A stretch of 64,000 nt of DNA from NCBI GenBank assembly GCA_033239525.1, contig BSYO01000008.1:15236830-15300829 (forward strand), written 5' to 3'. Both the position numbers and the translations under genes were made by a program. The notes beneath the pieces are model-generated. The model saw nothing but the letters and a program-made list of their open reading frames with translations, did not search any database and had not been told where the DNA came from. The stretch comes from Nepenthes gracilis. Its lineage: Eukaryota; Streptophyta; Magnoliopsida; Caryophyllales; Nepenthaceae. Below, piece by piece: positions 22,920 to 33,479 of the stretch; within the stretch, counting starts at the first letter, position 1; the number at the start of each line of letters is the position of its first letter.

Positions 22920-25080
22920 GAGGTATTAACAATGGCTCATAGGTGGAGGACTACCCGTATTAGTGGCTGACCGCAAGGTCAAGAGGAAGATGTTGTATGG
23001 AGACACCTTAAGGTTGAAATTTGATTGGTACCAATTTGGTGCTCGAATTGGTCGGTATTGATTCGAGGCCTAAGTTAATCGGTTTTGGTTCAATGTTTAG
23101 GTGATCGGCTCTAGGTTGAGGACCTTGGAGTAGTCATTTGCTAAAAAGGAGTTCTTGATCGACGTATCAAGTATGATGGATAGAGAGGAATTGATAGCTG
23201 AGGTTAGAATAACTTGAAGTTAATTTTTGAGGTTATCGAGTCCTACGATGTTGATTTATAACCGATTTAGAGATGCCTTAGTGCCTAGACTTTTGGGTAG
23301 TTCAGATCCTATATAGGTGAGATATGGACCCTAAGAATTAAGATAAGGTTTCCCTATGTAGGATAAGAGGTGAAGTCGACCTCGGACGGGTGATGTGAAA
23401 AAGGATCATGGGTCTCAAGGATAAAGAAATATCGTAGGATATATTCGTGGATGCTTTATTGATGAATATCTTATTTCGATGGGATTTTTGGGAGCATGTT
23501 TCAAGTGTGGATAGTTCGATCGTGTGATTAGAGATTGCCCTTACCCCATGGGTCAAACAGTTGACGAGCCTAATGTCGTAGATCGAGACTTCTCAATAAT
23601 GGCACGAAGTATAGAAGTGTCGTCCATCGTAGCGGGAGATAAGGCTCCCGACTCTTGACGCTTCGATATATGTGTTACCTTGGGATCCAGCATCTATATC
23701 TTATTGGTGTTTTCTAAATTTATTTATTTATTTGAGGATTATAGACTTGTGCTAATCTCATTGAGGTCTGTGACCTTCCCTTGCGACTGTAGATGTGATT
23801 AGTTTGGATGAACTGATTGCCTTATGGTGATAAGGCTTGATATGATATGGAGGACGATTTGGTTAGTACGGTGCCATGAATGATGGTAAGGATATAACAC
23901 CTTATAATTGAGTGGATAGGTTTAAATATGAGGCATCATAGTATGAGTAGTGATAAAATTAGTATTGTTTCATTTGCATATCGTCCGATTAGGATTTACG
24001 CCAAGTTTAGTTAACATATAAGACCACAATTGGAAGTCATTTTGTGGTCGTCAAGATGTTTGGGTAGTGTAAATGTTTGAGGATGTTTCCTAAAAGAAAA
24101 TGATCGGCCCAAATTATCTTCTGATTATTAAATTAATGGTTATTGTGGAGCTGTGCCAGGATTGGCACCAAAGTTTGAGGACTCTGCATTAAACCAATAA
24201 GGCATCGGTTGAATATTTTATCGTGAGGTGTTTCAGTACTTTTGTGATGGCCTCATTGATGAACTCTTAGGGTCAATAGGGTGTGAGAACCTTATTTGAG
24301 GATCATATCATATATTGCGAAAGACAATTAGCCGTGTGCTCAACTATGACAAGGATGTAAGTTGATTGGGAGAAGTGTTATGTTGGGCATGTGGATTCCG
24401 GGATAGCATGAATGTGACTCCTTTGAGTTAGGAGCGATGACTTATTCAGGAAGGATTGACTGATGTCTCGAAGGTGTGTGGCTTCTTGGGTTTTGCTAAA
24501 CCCAAAATGGTAATCCAATAAGTATTTATCGAGGATTACAGCGCCGTGAGGTGTTTGGGCTTGGAGACGGTTAGTATCCATCGGAATAGGTCATGCAAGG
24601 TGGCCTTCGAGAAATTAATGATTAAATGTTGACTGTATTGTTCGTGTTGACCCCTAATGGGTCTAGTAAGTCACGGAGAATGTGATTCTTTTAAGGAAGC
24701 TCTAGGATTATATATCTCTTACCTTGTATGGGTGGTTGTCCTCGGTTAAGAGGATGTAAAGCCCATGACCAAAATTACCTCACCCATAGTTTGGGGATAG
24801 CCATTGGGGTTCTTGCTTTGAAGATTTATAGGTGTTACTTATAGGGGTAGCAATTGTCTAATGAACTCTAAGGGTGGAGAGGTTGTTTCGTAGAAAGAGA
24901 TGACTATACGACTCTGCAAGTTGATTTACCTGAGGATTTGAAGGAGTAATTTGGTATCCTTCAAGGAAGGTAAACCCTATTGCTATTAATTGGACACCAG
25001 TGGGATATGTCTCAATGCTCTATAGGAGATGTTTTACAGTGAGTCTCGAGTGGCTCCTAATATTCAAGTGAATGGGATGC
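22920..25080 (+). pseudogene. Del-1 gag-pol remnant
   Basis: A zinc knuckle at 23497-23538 reads CFKCG, a stop, then FDRVIRDC, with the His ligand changed to Arg. Protease-like text follows at about 23680 (ISLY/LLVFSKF region). Reverse transcriptase is represented only by its end near 24480-24560 (FLGFA, then IEDYSA). RNase H text lies at about 24760-24850 (a LKxHxQNYLTHxLxxA-like run followed by LALKIYR). The central polymerase motifs and the whole integrase could not be found, so a large internal deletion is likely in addition to many stops. No product is expected. Confidence 0.65.
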
Positions 25081-25970
25081 TTTGTTTTTAATTTTCAGAA
25101 GGATAAGTTATATTCGTGGACCTGAGATTTTGGAACTGTGGGAAGAGAAGCCCTCACCGTTCGGTTTTGAGGATTTTAAGGGCGACAAGAATTAAGGGTA
25201 CCGTTAGGATATTGTAGAATTGGCAAATCAGGGTAACCCATCCATCGTGATTTGGAGGAAACGTGGGAATAGGATTGGTTGGCTTGCTGGTATATCGACG
25301 GGAGGATAAGTTTAGTAAGTATTTGAGTTTGAGGTTTTTAGGTAATTTCTTTAATTGCATTGCCTAGGTTGATTGTAATCTAAGGAGTATAAGCTTTACC
25401 TTAATCATATTGCTGTTATTAGGATTTTTCTTAGGTTGTTAGCTGTAATATAATCTTAGTATCTAATATGAATCAATGAGTCATGGGTGGCAAAAGAATA
25501 TTTGTTATCTTGATAATGGTTAATCAGGGTAGCGTAGTAGAAGTATGTGGACCCTTGGCTCAGAAATTTTGGGATGGAGTTAAGATTCCAAGGAGAGATC
25601 CTTCTCGAGACATAAGAGGTATCGAGGTAAGAACCTATTCGTTCGTTTGGGATTTTGTGTTAGGCCGGAGAGGTAGCCAATAATTGGCCTTATCTTTGAA
25701 TTTGGGTAGATTATCATGATGTCTCCCATGTACCGATGATTGAGGAAGTAGGTTTGTGATCAAGATAACCATTGTGAGAGGATAGGAATATATCTTATGG
25801 TAAGGTTTCAATCCCGATTAAGAATTATGATAATTCAATGGTTAAAGTCCCTTAAGAATAACAGTCTCTCCAAGGAAGTGATTTGGGAGTACGTACGTGA
25901 AATTCAGATAGTCTATTCCTCTATTGTTAAGTTTTGAGGCTCGTTAAATTTCGATGGCGAAATTTCTATA
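25081..25970 (+). other. Del-1 3' internal region, no readable domain
   Basis: Open frames up to 66 codons but no integrase or chromodomain wording. It ends in the Del-type phrase before the polypurine tract. Confidence 0.5.
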
Positions 25971-25983
25971 AGTGGGGAAGAGT
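25971..25983 (+). other. Polypurine tract, Del-1
   Basis: AGTGGGGAAGAGT precedes the 3' LTR start TGTAAGG. Confidence 0.8.
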
Positions 25984-26033
25984 TGTAAGGTACCAATTTT
26001 TAAAACGTAGTAAATATGGATAATTAAGTAAAT

Positions 26034-28024
26034 ATGAATACAACTATTATCAGTCTTATCTCGAAGGTGCCGTCTCCGCGAACCGTTTCTGACTACCGAC
26101 CAATATCATGCTGTAATGTCATCTACAAAGCCATCTCAAAGATCATTGCAAACAGACTAAAGACGACATTACCCTCTCTTGTTGGAAAGTGCCAAACAGC
26201 CTTTGTTGCTGGTCGTCAAATTAGTAACAATATTCTTCTGACTCAGGAACTTCTGCATAAGTATCACCTTGGACATGATCCGCCCAGGTGCACTATGAAA
26301 ATCGATCTGATGAAAGCATATGACTCCGTTCACTGGGACTTCATTATCACCATGCTGACTCTTATGAAGTTTCCTCCTCAAATGGTTGAATGGATTAGGC
26401 AATGCATTACCACACCTTCGTATACTATGAATATTAATGGAGAAGCAATAGGGTTTTTCAAGGGGGCAAAGGCCTGCAACAAGGTGATCCTATCTCTCCA
26501 TATTTATTTGTGCTTGTTATGGAGGTGCTCAATGGTATCATTGAAGTGAAAGCTAGGAGGACCGATCAATTCAAATTTCATTGGAATTGTAATGAGACTC
26601 AAACAATCATACTTGCATTTGCCGATGACCTTCTTCTTTTTTCTCATGCCGATATTACCTCTATTCGGATTCTTAAGGATTGTCTTGAGGAGTTCCAATT
26701 GTATTCGGGACTCTCTGCAAATAGGAATAAAAGTAAGGTATTTATCTGTGCAAAGGACATTTCTATCCATCATGACATTGTTGGTCTTTTGGGCTTCAAG
26801 ATGGGTAGTCTTTCAATTCGTTATTTGGGGGTGCCTTTGATCACCACTAGCTCTCTTCCAAGGATTGTACTTCTCTTATAGATCGCATTACTCGTCGGAT
26901 TCAATCCTAGAAGAATAGGTGGCTTTCATTTGGGGGTCGTTTGCAACTTGTCGCATCTATTCTATCCTCCATTCATCTCTACTGGGCCTCAATTTTCATC
27001 TTGCCCAAATCCATTCTCAAATCGATAGAATGTATCATTTGTCGGTTCCTTTGGTCTGGATCTTCCGAAGGAAAGTTTACTGCAAAGGTCGCATGGGATG
27101 AAGTGTGCTACCCTAAGAGTGAGGGTGGGTTGGGACTTAGAAACCTGCAGGATCTGAATAAAGCTCTCATATGTAAGCTCCTGTGGAGGCTCATCTCTAA
27201 AGATCCTGAGTCTGTCTGGTCCTCTTGGATTCATAAAAACAGGATAAGAGACCGCTGTATTTGGACTATTAAAGTCCCGGAGTCCACACCGTGGAGTTGC
27301 AGGAAGATTATGAAACTTCGCCCATTCATGCGCTCTCACTCCATCCATACCATTGGTGACAGATCTGATACTTTTTTGTGGCATGATAATTGGCACCCTA
27401 TGGGGCCACTGAGTATGGTAAGTTCTGATCGTACTCGTTTGGTCTCGGGGCTGCCATGGGATGCTAAAGTTCATACGATTATCAGAAACGACCAATGGGT
27501 ATGGCCAAATCAATATGATCACGAAATCTCGTCTTGTGGAGAAAATGCCCACTTATTCTCCCAACTCCAATAGATCTGACTCAGTGAGATGGGATGACAA
27601 TGCTGATGATAAATTTTCATCTAAATCTGCTTACTTTCTTATCCATCCTCACAAGCCGACTTTGACATGGAGTAATCTAGTTTGGGGTCCCTTCCATATT
27701 CCTGCTCATGCCTTCACACTCTGGTTGGCCATTAAAGGCAGGCTAAGTACCAATGATCGCATCCATGGAATTCCCAATTTCTCTTCTAAATGCATCCTTT
27801 GTGACTAGGCTGATGAAAATCACGAACATCTCTTCTTTTCCTGTTCATTCTCTAAAGATCTTTGGTCCCGGATCCAAAGGAAGTCGGGCATTCAGTGGCC
27901 CTACCCTGATTGGAAACAAAACATCGATTGGGTGGCCCAGAAATGGAAAGGAAAGAATTTTATGGCTCGGTCTAAAAGATTACTCTTGCAGCCACAGTTT
28001 ATTTCATCTAGAAGGAACGTAACA
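26034..28024 (+). pseudogene. LINE ORF2: reverse transcriptase plus zf-RVT domain, broken
   Basis: Reverse transcriptase begins with ISLISKVPSPRTVSDYRPIS and continues through KIDLMKAYDSVHWDF. It shifts frame near 26465 in the GLQQGDP region and carries the catalytic FADD at 26618-26629 intact. A TAG at 26879 and another stop near 26908 break the thumb region (YLGVPL). Then comes a long open stretch, 26941-27573 (GGLGLRNLQDLNKALICKLL), a further shift, and the zf-RVT zinc domain at 27590-27870 (FTLWLAIKGRLSTNDRI, CILCD, HEHLFFSCSFS). The N-terminal endonuclease and ORF1 are absent because of the 5' truncation. The stop in the zf-RVT domain (27807 TAG) follows directly after CILCD. Confidence 0.87.
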
Positions 28025-28179
28025 AGCGAATTTTTTAAGAATCCGCCCCACAAGATATTCCACAGCTTTTTTCAACGATTATCAATGCAGCTCGAGACAA
28101 ATTGAAGACAACATTGAAAAATGACAAGCACGCCCCGTCAATGTATTTGCTGCGTTGGAACTTATAAAAAAAAAGCCTT

Positions 28180-28560
28180 ATGTCGGGATTGGCTGTTCTC
28201 ATTTTGATACTTTCCCGTGTTCCAATCCTCCAAAAAAAAAAAATCCTTGTGTAGGAATTGACTGTTCTCATTTTGATACTTTTCCGTGTTCCAATCTTTA
28301 TAAAAAAAAGAAAAAAAAGAAGTAGCTTTCGGGATTGACTGATCTCATTTTGATACTTTCCCATATCCCTTAGATATGATAAGTGTGTATTGGGCTAAAT
28401 CCAGGCTGAATTTGTCTCGTTTCCCGAAGTTTGCATCTTGTACTTGGAAAAAAAGAGAGAGAGAAAAGGAGCTTTTGGGATTGGCTGTTCTCACCTTATT
28501 ATTTCCCATTATTCAATATTGTATGGTCTCGATTTCAAGATCTTTCAAAAAAAAAAAAAT
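28180..28560 (+). repeat. A-punctuated tandem repeats in the LINE 3' region
   Basis: Four units share GGGATTGGCTGTTCTCATTT-like starts (near 28184, 28253, 28330 and 28477), then TTGATACTTTCCCGTGTTCC-like text, and each of the clear units is followed by a run of 8-12 A. Unit length is about 70-75 bp for the first three, and the fourth lies apart. They occupy the stretch after the LINE coding end. Confidence 0.75.
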
Positions 28561-29066
28561 TCTTCTTTTTTCGTTCTTGCAGGACATGGTTTCATGGAAG
28601 TGGACAACTCCATGCGCTGGCTAATGATGCTTCCTTACACAGGCGTTCCCCATGGGTTCTAAGAGATGTCAAATGAAGACATTGGGTGTTTATGAAGCAG
28701 ATTGATACATCATTGAAGATTGCCCATCCATTATACATAATGATGGATGATGGTCAAGTGCTGCTGATTCCTTTAGTTCCACATTTGCTAAATATCTCCG
28801 GTTCCCTTCTCTTTGTGGATGCGGTTTCCTGATTGACAAGATGAGTTCCTTCAACCAAAGAGATCTGCGACGGATTAATTTTTCGTAATCTAGATGAGAA
28901 TTGCTATTCTGTTTTTTTTGTACGTTTTCATAAACTGGTCTTTGGTAGTACTCGGGGTATGTCCTAGCGTGTTGTTCTCCCTCTAAGTTGGCAAAACACT
29001 TGGAGGTTGAATATCTTTCTGTAAATTCTATTTAATTTAATCTCATCTTACTTACCAAAAAAAACA
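28561..29066 (+). other. LINE 3' untranslated tail
   Basis: No coding motif. The text ends TAATCTCATCTTACTTACC followed by A's, the standard type of plant LINE 3' end. Confidence 0.6.
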
Positions 29067-31385
29067 AGGTCTAAGGACACGGGAGGAATCGAATTTAAGG
29101 GCCGAAGACCCAAAATTGGTCAGATTGAGAACCGACGTTATAATCTCAAAATATTAATTTGCAAATATGATTCGAGTTTCAAATTATGGTAATCTAAAAG
29201 TATTAAATTAATATAATCAAAATTAGGCTTATGATATGCGGGAATCTTCGAAGCGCCCGGCAGGCACTTATTCCAAGGGCCCAAGACCTGCCGTGCGCTC
29301 GAGCACCAATCTGTATTATTAAAATCTGAGAGGGTTTCTTTCGGGCATTCTGCGGCTTTTTCCCACGGGTAGAGAGAGAGAGGGAGGGAGAAGAGAGAGA
29401 GAAGAGGAACGAAGGCTTGCGAGTTCAATTTCGGCTTCGAGCTTGTTAGAGAAATTGTAGATTGAGTCGAGACAAGTACATTCATACCCTTCTCTTCTGT
29501 TCTTGTTAATTTTTGTTTGATCCCCTTCAGGTATTATTGTCCCAATACCCTATCCATACATGTATATGTGATACCCATAGCCTAATTATGTATATATGTA
29601 AATTCTATATCCAATTACTTAGTTTTCATCCGATTTTCGCAACTGGGAAGCCCTAACCACACGCGGTACTATTCACCTATGCCTGACCCACAAAAATTTT
29701 GGACTTTTGCATGAATTGAGACTAGAATATCATTATACATATCCTAGGTAAGTTAATTTATTAATTAAATACCCAATTTGGTAGATTTATATGGATTTTT
29801 GTTCACGAAACCCTAGACCCATACCCGAACCCCGTTTAGACATTTACTTTAAAATTTATACATAAATTGGTTTGAGATTATGATTACCCATATCTTGGAC
29901 TCAGTAATTTACCCATTGGATACCCAAAATTCTGTAAATTACCCAATATGTGCAACCGTTTACTATTTACGTGTACTGTTTACCTGAGGTTTTTAAGAAA
30001 TTTTGCATGATTCCACATGGTTCAATTGTTAATTAAGTTGTATGTATTATCATATATTTAATTGTATGCTCTTAAAATTTTATTTGTTAACCAATTGTGA
30101 AAGAAATGTGATCTGGAGGACTCTAAAGTCTTGATTGCCTCTCAGTGATAAGAATCTTTATTCTTTACTATATTTATGATATTCGTATATGTAAAATGAG
30201 TTATGAGAAGACTTAAATCTGAAAGAAAGATAAAAGTTATGCAAGTATACGGAGGGAATGCCACAAATTGATATGATATATGATTCGTTCTCTTGGAGTG
30301 AGAACCATGTGAAAGAAATATTGTGGACCTTCTCTCGAATGAATAAGAAATCATGAAACTAGAACCATGTATTTATATTCCGGAGGGTAATATCCATTGG
30401 TATACCATTGGTATTATAGTAAAGACTCAAGAATTATCCTGGTCATGTATTATAGTGGGTGATACTTTTAGTAAGCCTTAGGATGTTACTGTGGAAGGAC
30501 GATGACTGCTTCTGGGCCTCGAGAGATATGGAGGCATATGTTATGGACCGTCTATAGGCATGATGTGTAGATGGCTCACCTCTGGGTTGATAATAGAAGC
30601 TTACGCTTTTAGTTCATGTAGATGACATGACCCTTTTCTCATTCTTCCGCACCTTAAGCTAGTAAGATTTATTGACCCTGATCCATAAATATAAGTAATA
30701 ATGTATAATCAATATTCCAAAGAGAAGAAGGATAAAATGTGTTCCAAAAATATAATTGATCACATCTTATATTTATACATCCTCATTATACTAATGTATC
30801 TCTCTTTTACTTTATTTTATATATATTATTATTGCCTTGAGAATGTTATATTTGTTGAACTGTTAGCTTACCCTTACTTTTCATTATCTCCAATTTTGCA
30901 CAGGTTTGAGATGCTGGATGGGACAGCGTGGAGATTTGAAGTGATTTAGGCTTGGATATGGAAGATCATGTTGAAGACTTAGAACTTGTAGTTTTATTTG
31001 TCTCATGAAAAATTATATATATATTTATATTTCTTTTGGAATCTTAATGTATATTGTACACAAAGCTGATGATTGGATGATTTAGTTTTCGCTATCATTT
31101 GTATTTATTTATACTTTCGCAAGTTATTATAGTTGGTAATAGGTACCTAGTGACATCTTTCTTGGTCGACATTGTGTTTAGATACATAGTATTGGAGTCA
31201 CAATTAATATGTGGCAATTGGATCCCGTGTGATTTTATGTGTTGTTGATTGTATGATGTCGGATGTTGAGATTTTTAGATATATTATATATTGTATAAAA
31301 GATTGTACAGGTTTTTGTATTGATAGTTGTCCGTATTTCAGATAAAACTTAGTCAGATTTTCAGCAGAAAATATGGTACGTCACA

Positions 31386-31656
31386 ACAAGGACAGAGTAT
31401 AGTCATCTAAAACCCTATTCTTCCAAAAAAAAAAAAAAATGAAGCCAAATTCTCTATCTCTCTTATCTTCTTAATCTCTCTCATATTTTAATTTTTTAGG
31501 AAAGTTTACTGATCATAAGCTTTAGAAGATATATCAAAAAGAATGTCCTGATTCCTTTGAAATTCTTATTTGTTTACTAGTGTGTAGGTTTTAGACAAAA
31601 TTCAATAATTTGACCCTATTTTATTTGAATCACAATCTAGATTTGAGCTATTTGAA
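31386..31656 (+). repeat. Tat A 5' LTR, right part
   Basis: Resumes the LTR after Del-1 and aligns with 40890-41153. Includes A15 at about 31425-31439. Ends just before TTGGCACC. Confidence 0.78.
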
Positions 31657-31672
31657 TTGGCACCATTTGTGA
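31657..31672 (+). other. Primer-site junction of Tat A
   Basis: TTGGCACCATTTGTGA follows the LTR. The same junction recurs at 51378 (AATGGCACTATCTATG), 55055 (TTGGCACCATCTGT) and 63451 (TTAGCGCCGTTTGT), the hallmark of Tat-type elements. Confidence 0.75.
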
Positions 31673-31849
31673 AAAATGCAGTCAAGTTACGCGTTCTTAC
31701 TTAAACAAAATCGCACCCATAAAAATCCTCTAATTCACAATCTTTGAGAATACCAGTCAATATAGTGAACATAAGGGCACACGGACCATCGATCCAACTA
31801 TTGAAGGACGTTCTATCTGGTGGTGTTCATCCTGAAGAATGTAGCCAAT

Positions 31850-33300
31850 GAGGTACTCACTCATTAGCTACTCTAGACATTGAAGTCCCCTAGGACCAAA
31901 TTCATCGAAATGAGGTCCTTTGTCCACTAGTTTTGATCTCAATGAGGAGGTCGAAATGTAAGAAAACAACCTCAAGAGGGAGTCACTCTTGGTCAAAGGC
32001 ACTTGTGGCCTCCAAGGCGTAAAACTAAATTGTTTCCTTCCAGATCAAAATCTATCTCAACTTTGAGGTTAGATAGGATAGCTTAGAGTGACATAATTCC
32101 CAATATATTAGGGATTCCATATACTATTCTATTCTAGAGGAAGGGTTATGAAGCAATATGCCCCAAACTCTCCCGACTAGACAAATACAAGATGTATTTG
32201 TCAATCATTTAAAGTTAAGGACATTTCTTGATATAAAAAAGAATCACCTTCATAACTAAGGTGGATGAATACTTTAAGGGAATAGAGCAGTAGGTTATGT
32301 GTAGAAGCTCTACTACTCAAACAATCTAACTAGGTTGTACACCATTCACTTTTGATATAAAGAGGCACTTACTCTCCCACAATTTTAAAATGCCCTTAGT
32401 AGAGCCATGTAACGAATGTTCTAATCTAATAGATCATCTAAACTACTTCTACATCCTGCTCATTTTCTAGAATATGGAGGATGCCACATTGTGTCTCTAT
32501 TTTCCTTTAATTTTAAATGAAAATGTACAAAATTGGTTTTATAGGCTAAGATTAAATTCTGTTAGGACATTTTAGAAATTGATAAACTAGTTTTATCTCC
32601 CTTTGCCTCTAGTCGAAAGAAATAAAAATAACCCTAACATTTGGTCAGGATTAGATAGGCTCTTAATAAGAGTCGAAATCACTTTTTGGCACGATTTAAT
32701 ACTAAGGCTAGAGACATATTGAAACCCACTAATAAAATAAAATTGAATATCTATATGGTGACTATTCAATTGGCCGACTTTTTAAGTCATTGATTCAACA
32801 GGACTTTAAAACATTCTCAGATGTAGAAATTATCACCAAAGCCTACAATGTGTTAGAGGAAGCAAACGAAGCCTAAAGACAAAAATTCCTGAATTATGAA
32901 TAATATCCAAGAACATTAGGGACAAAAAAGGAGAAACATCAGCAACCAATCTGCCTAAGACTATAATAAGTAACAAAGGACCAAACCATTTGTTTGCTAA
33001 AACATTAAGTCATTACATCTCACATGCCTCACTGATACACAGATGAATGTTCTAATGCAGATTCATATTAAAAAATTCTCAAAATGTCCTAAGTCGATCA
33101 AGAACCCGAAGAGAGGGTACCTATTAAAGTACTATTTCTACCATCAATTTTTGAGATACAACACTAAGGATTATCGGATGTTTCAGAAGGAGATTGATAA
33201 CCTAATTCAAAAAATATATCTTAAGAAATATTTGTAAAATTTTAGGGCCACCCTAGATAAAAACAAGGATGATAAAGAGTAACCTAAGCAACTGCGCAAT
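31850..33300 (+). pseudogene. Tat A gag remnant
   Basis: Gag text is scattered through several frames. The clearest block is 33105-33237, which reads like the Tat gag end: the YCxFHxxxGHxTExC zinc-like motif is degraded to YYFYHQFLRYNTKDYRMF, and EIDNLIQKIYLKKYL follows. The metal-binding residues are mostly lost. Upstream wording near 32690-32800 (FNTKARDILKPTNKIKLN) matches the gag helical part. Stops are numerous. Confidence 0.65.
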
Positions 33301-33479
33301 TGAGTAGTGGTAGGGGTTATCAACATAGTCTTCACAAGACCTGCCAACATGGTAATTTAAGATCATCCAGATAAGCTTCTTTCAGCACGAGACAAAAATT
33401 AGTGATAGAGAAAGAAGTCATTAGTTCTAGGGATGATGACATGACATAAGTATTCACCCACATTTTGACCATTATATTT

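Larger units (their letters stand above)
26026..29066 (+). mobile_element. 5'-truncated LINE (plant L1 type) nested in the Del-1 3' LTR
   Basis: The insert begins within reverse transcriptase and ends in a short A-run (AAAAAAAA near 29056-29063), as expected for target-primed insertion with 5' truncation. Comparison with the intact Del-1 LTR shows that about 15-20 bp of target (an ATTAATATAAGTGGACC-like piece) is missing and no clear target duplication remains. The tail carries a family of A-punctuated repeats (separate entry). Confidence 0.88.
20194..31385 (+). mobile_element. Del/Tekay-type Ty3/gypsy element (Del-1) inside the Tat A LTR, with a nested LINE
   Basis: LTRs at 20194-22699 and 25984-31385 (the second enlarged by a LINE) begin TGTAAGGTACCAA and end TCACA. 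The primer site (22700-22712) and the polypurine tract (25971-25983) are in place. Flanking pentamers are ATAAG (20189-20193) and ACAAG (31386-31390), a target duplication with one change. The internal region is only 3.28 kb, too short for a complete gag-pol of this group. The phrase before the tract, a TTTCG...CGAAATTT block followed by AAGTGGGGAAGAG, is typical for Del/Tekay chromoviruses. Confidence 0.88.
25984..31385 (+). repeat. Del-1 3' LTR, split by the LINE
   Basis: The first about 40 bp (25984-26025) and the remainder (29067-31385) align colinearly with the 5' LTR. Without the LINE it is about 2.36 kb. It ends TACGTCACA. Confidence 0.87.

Noticed and set aside
26989..27552. Minus-strand frame of 187 codons
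   Set aside because: Shadow of the well-supported LINE ORF2 on the plus strand.
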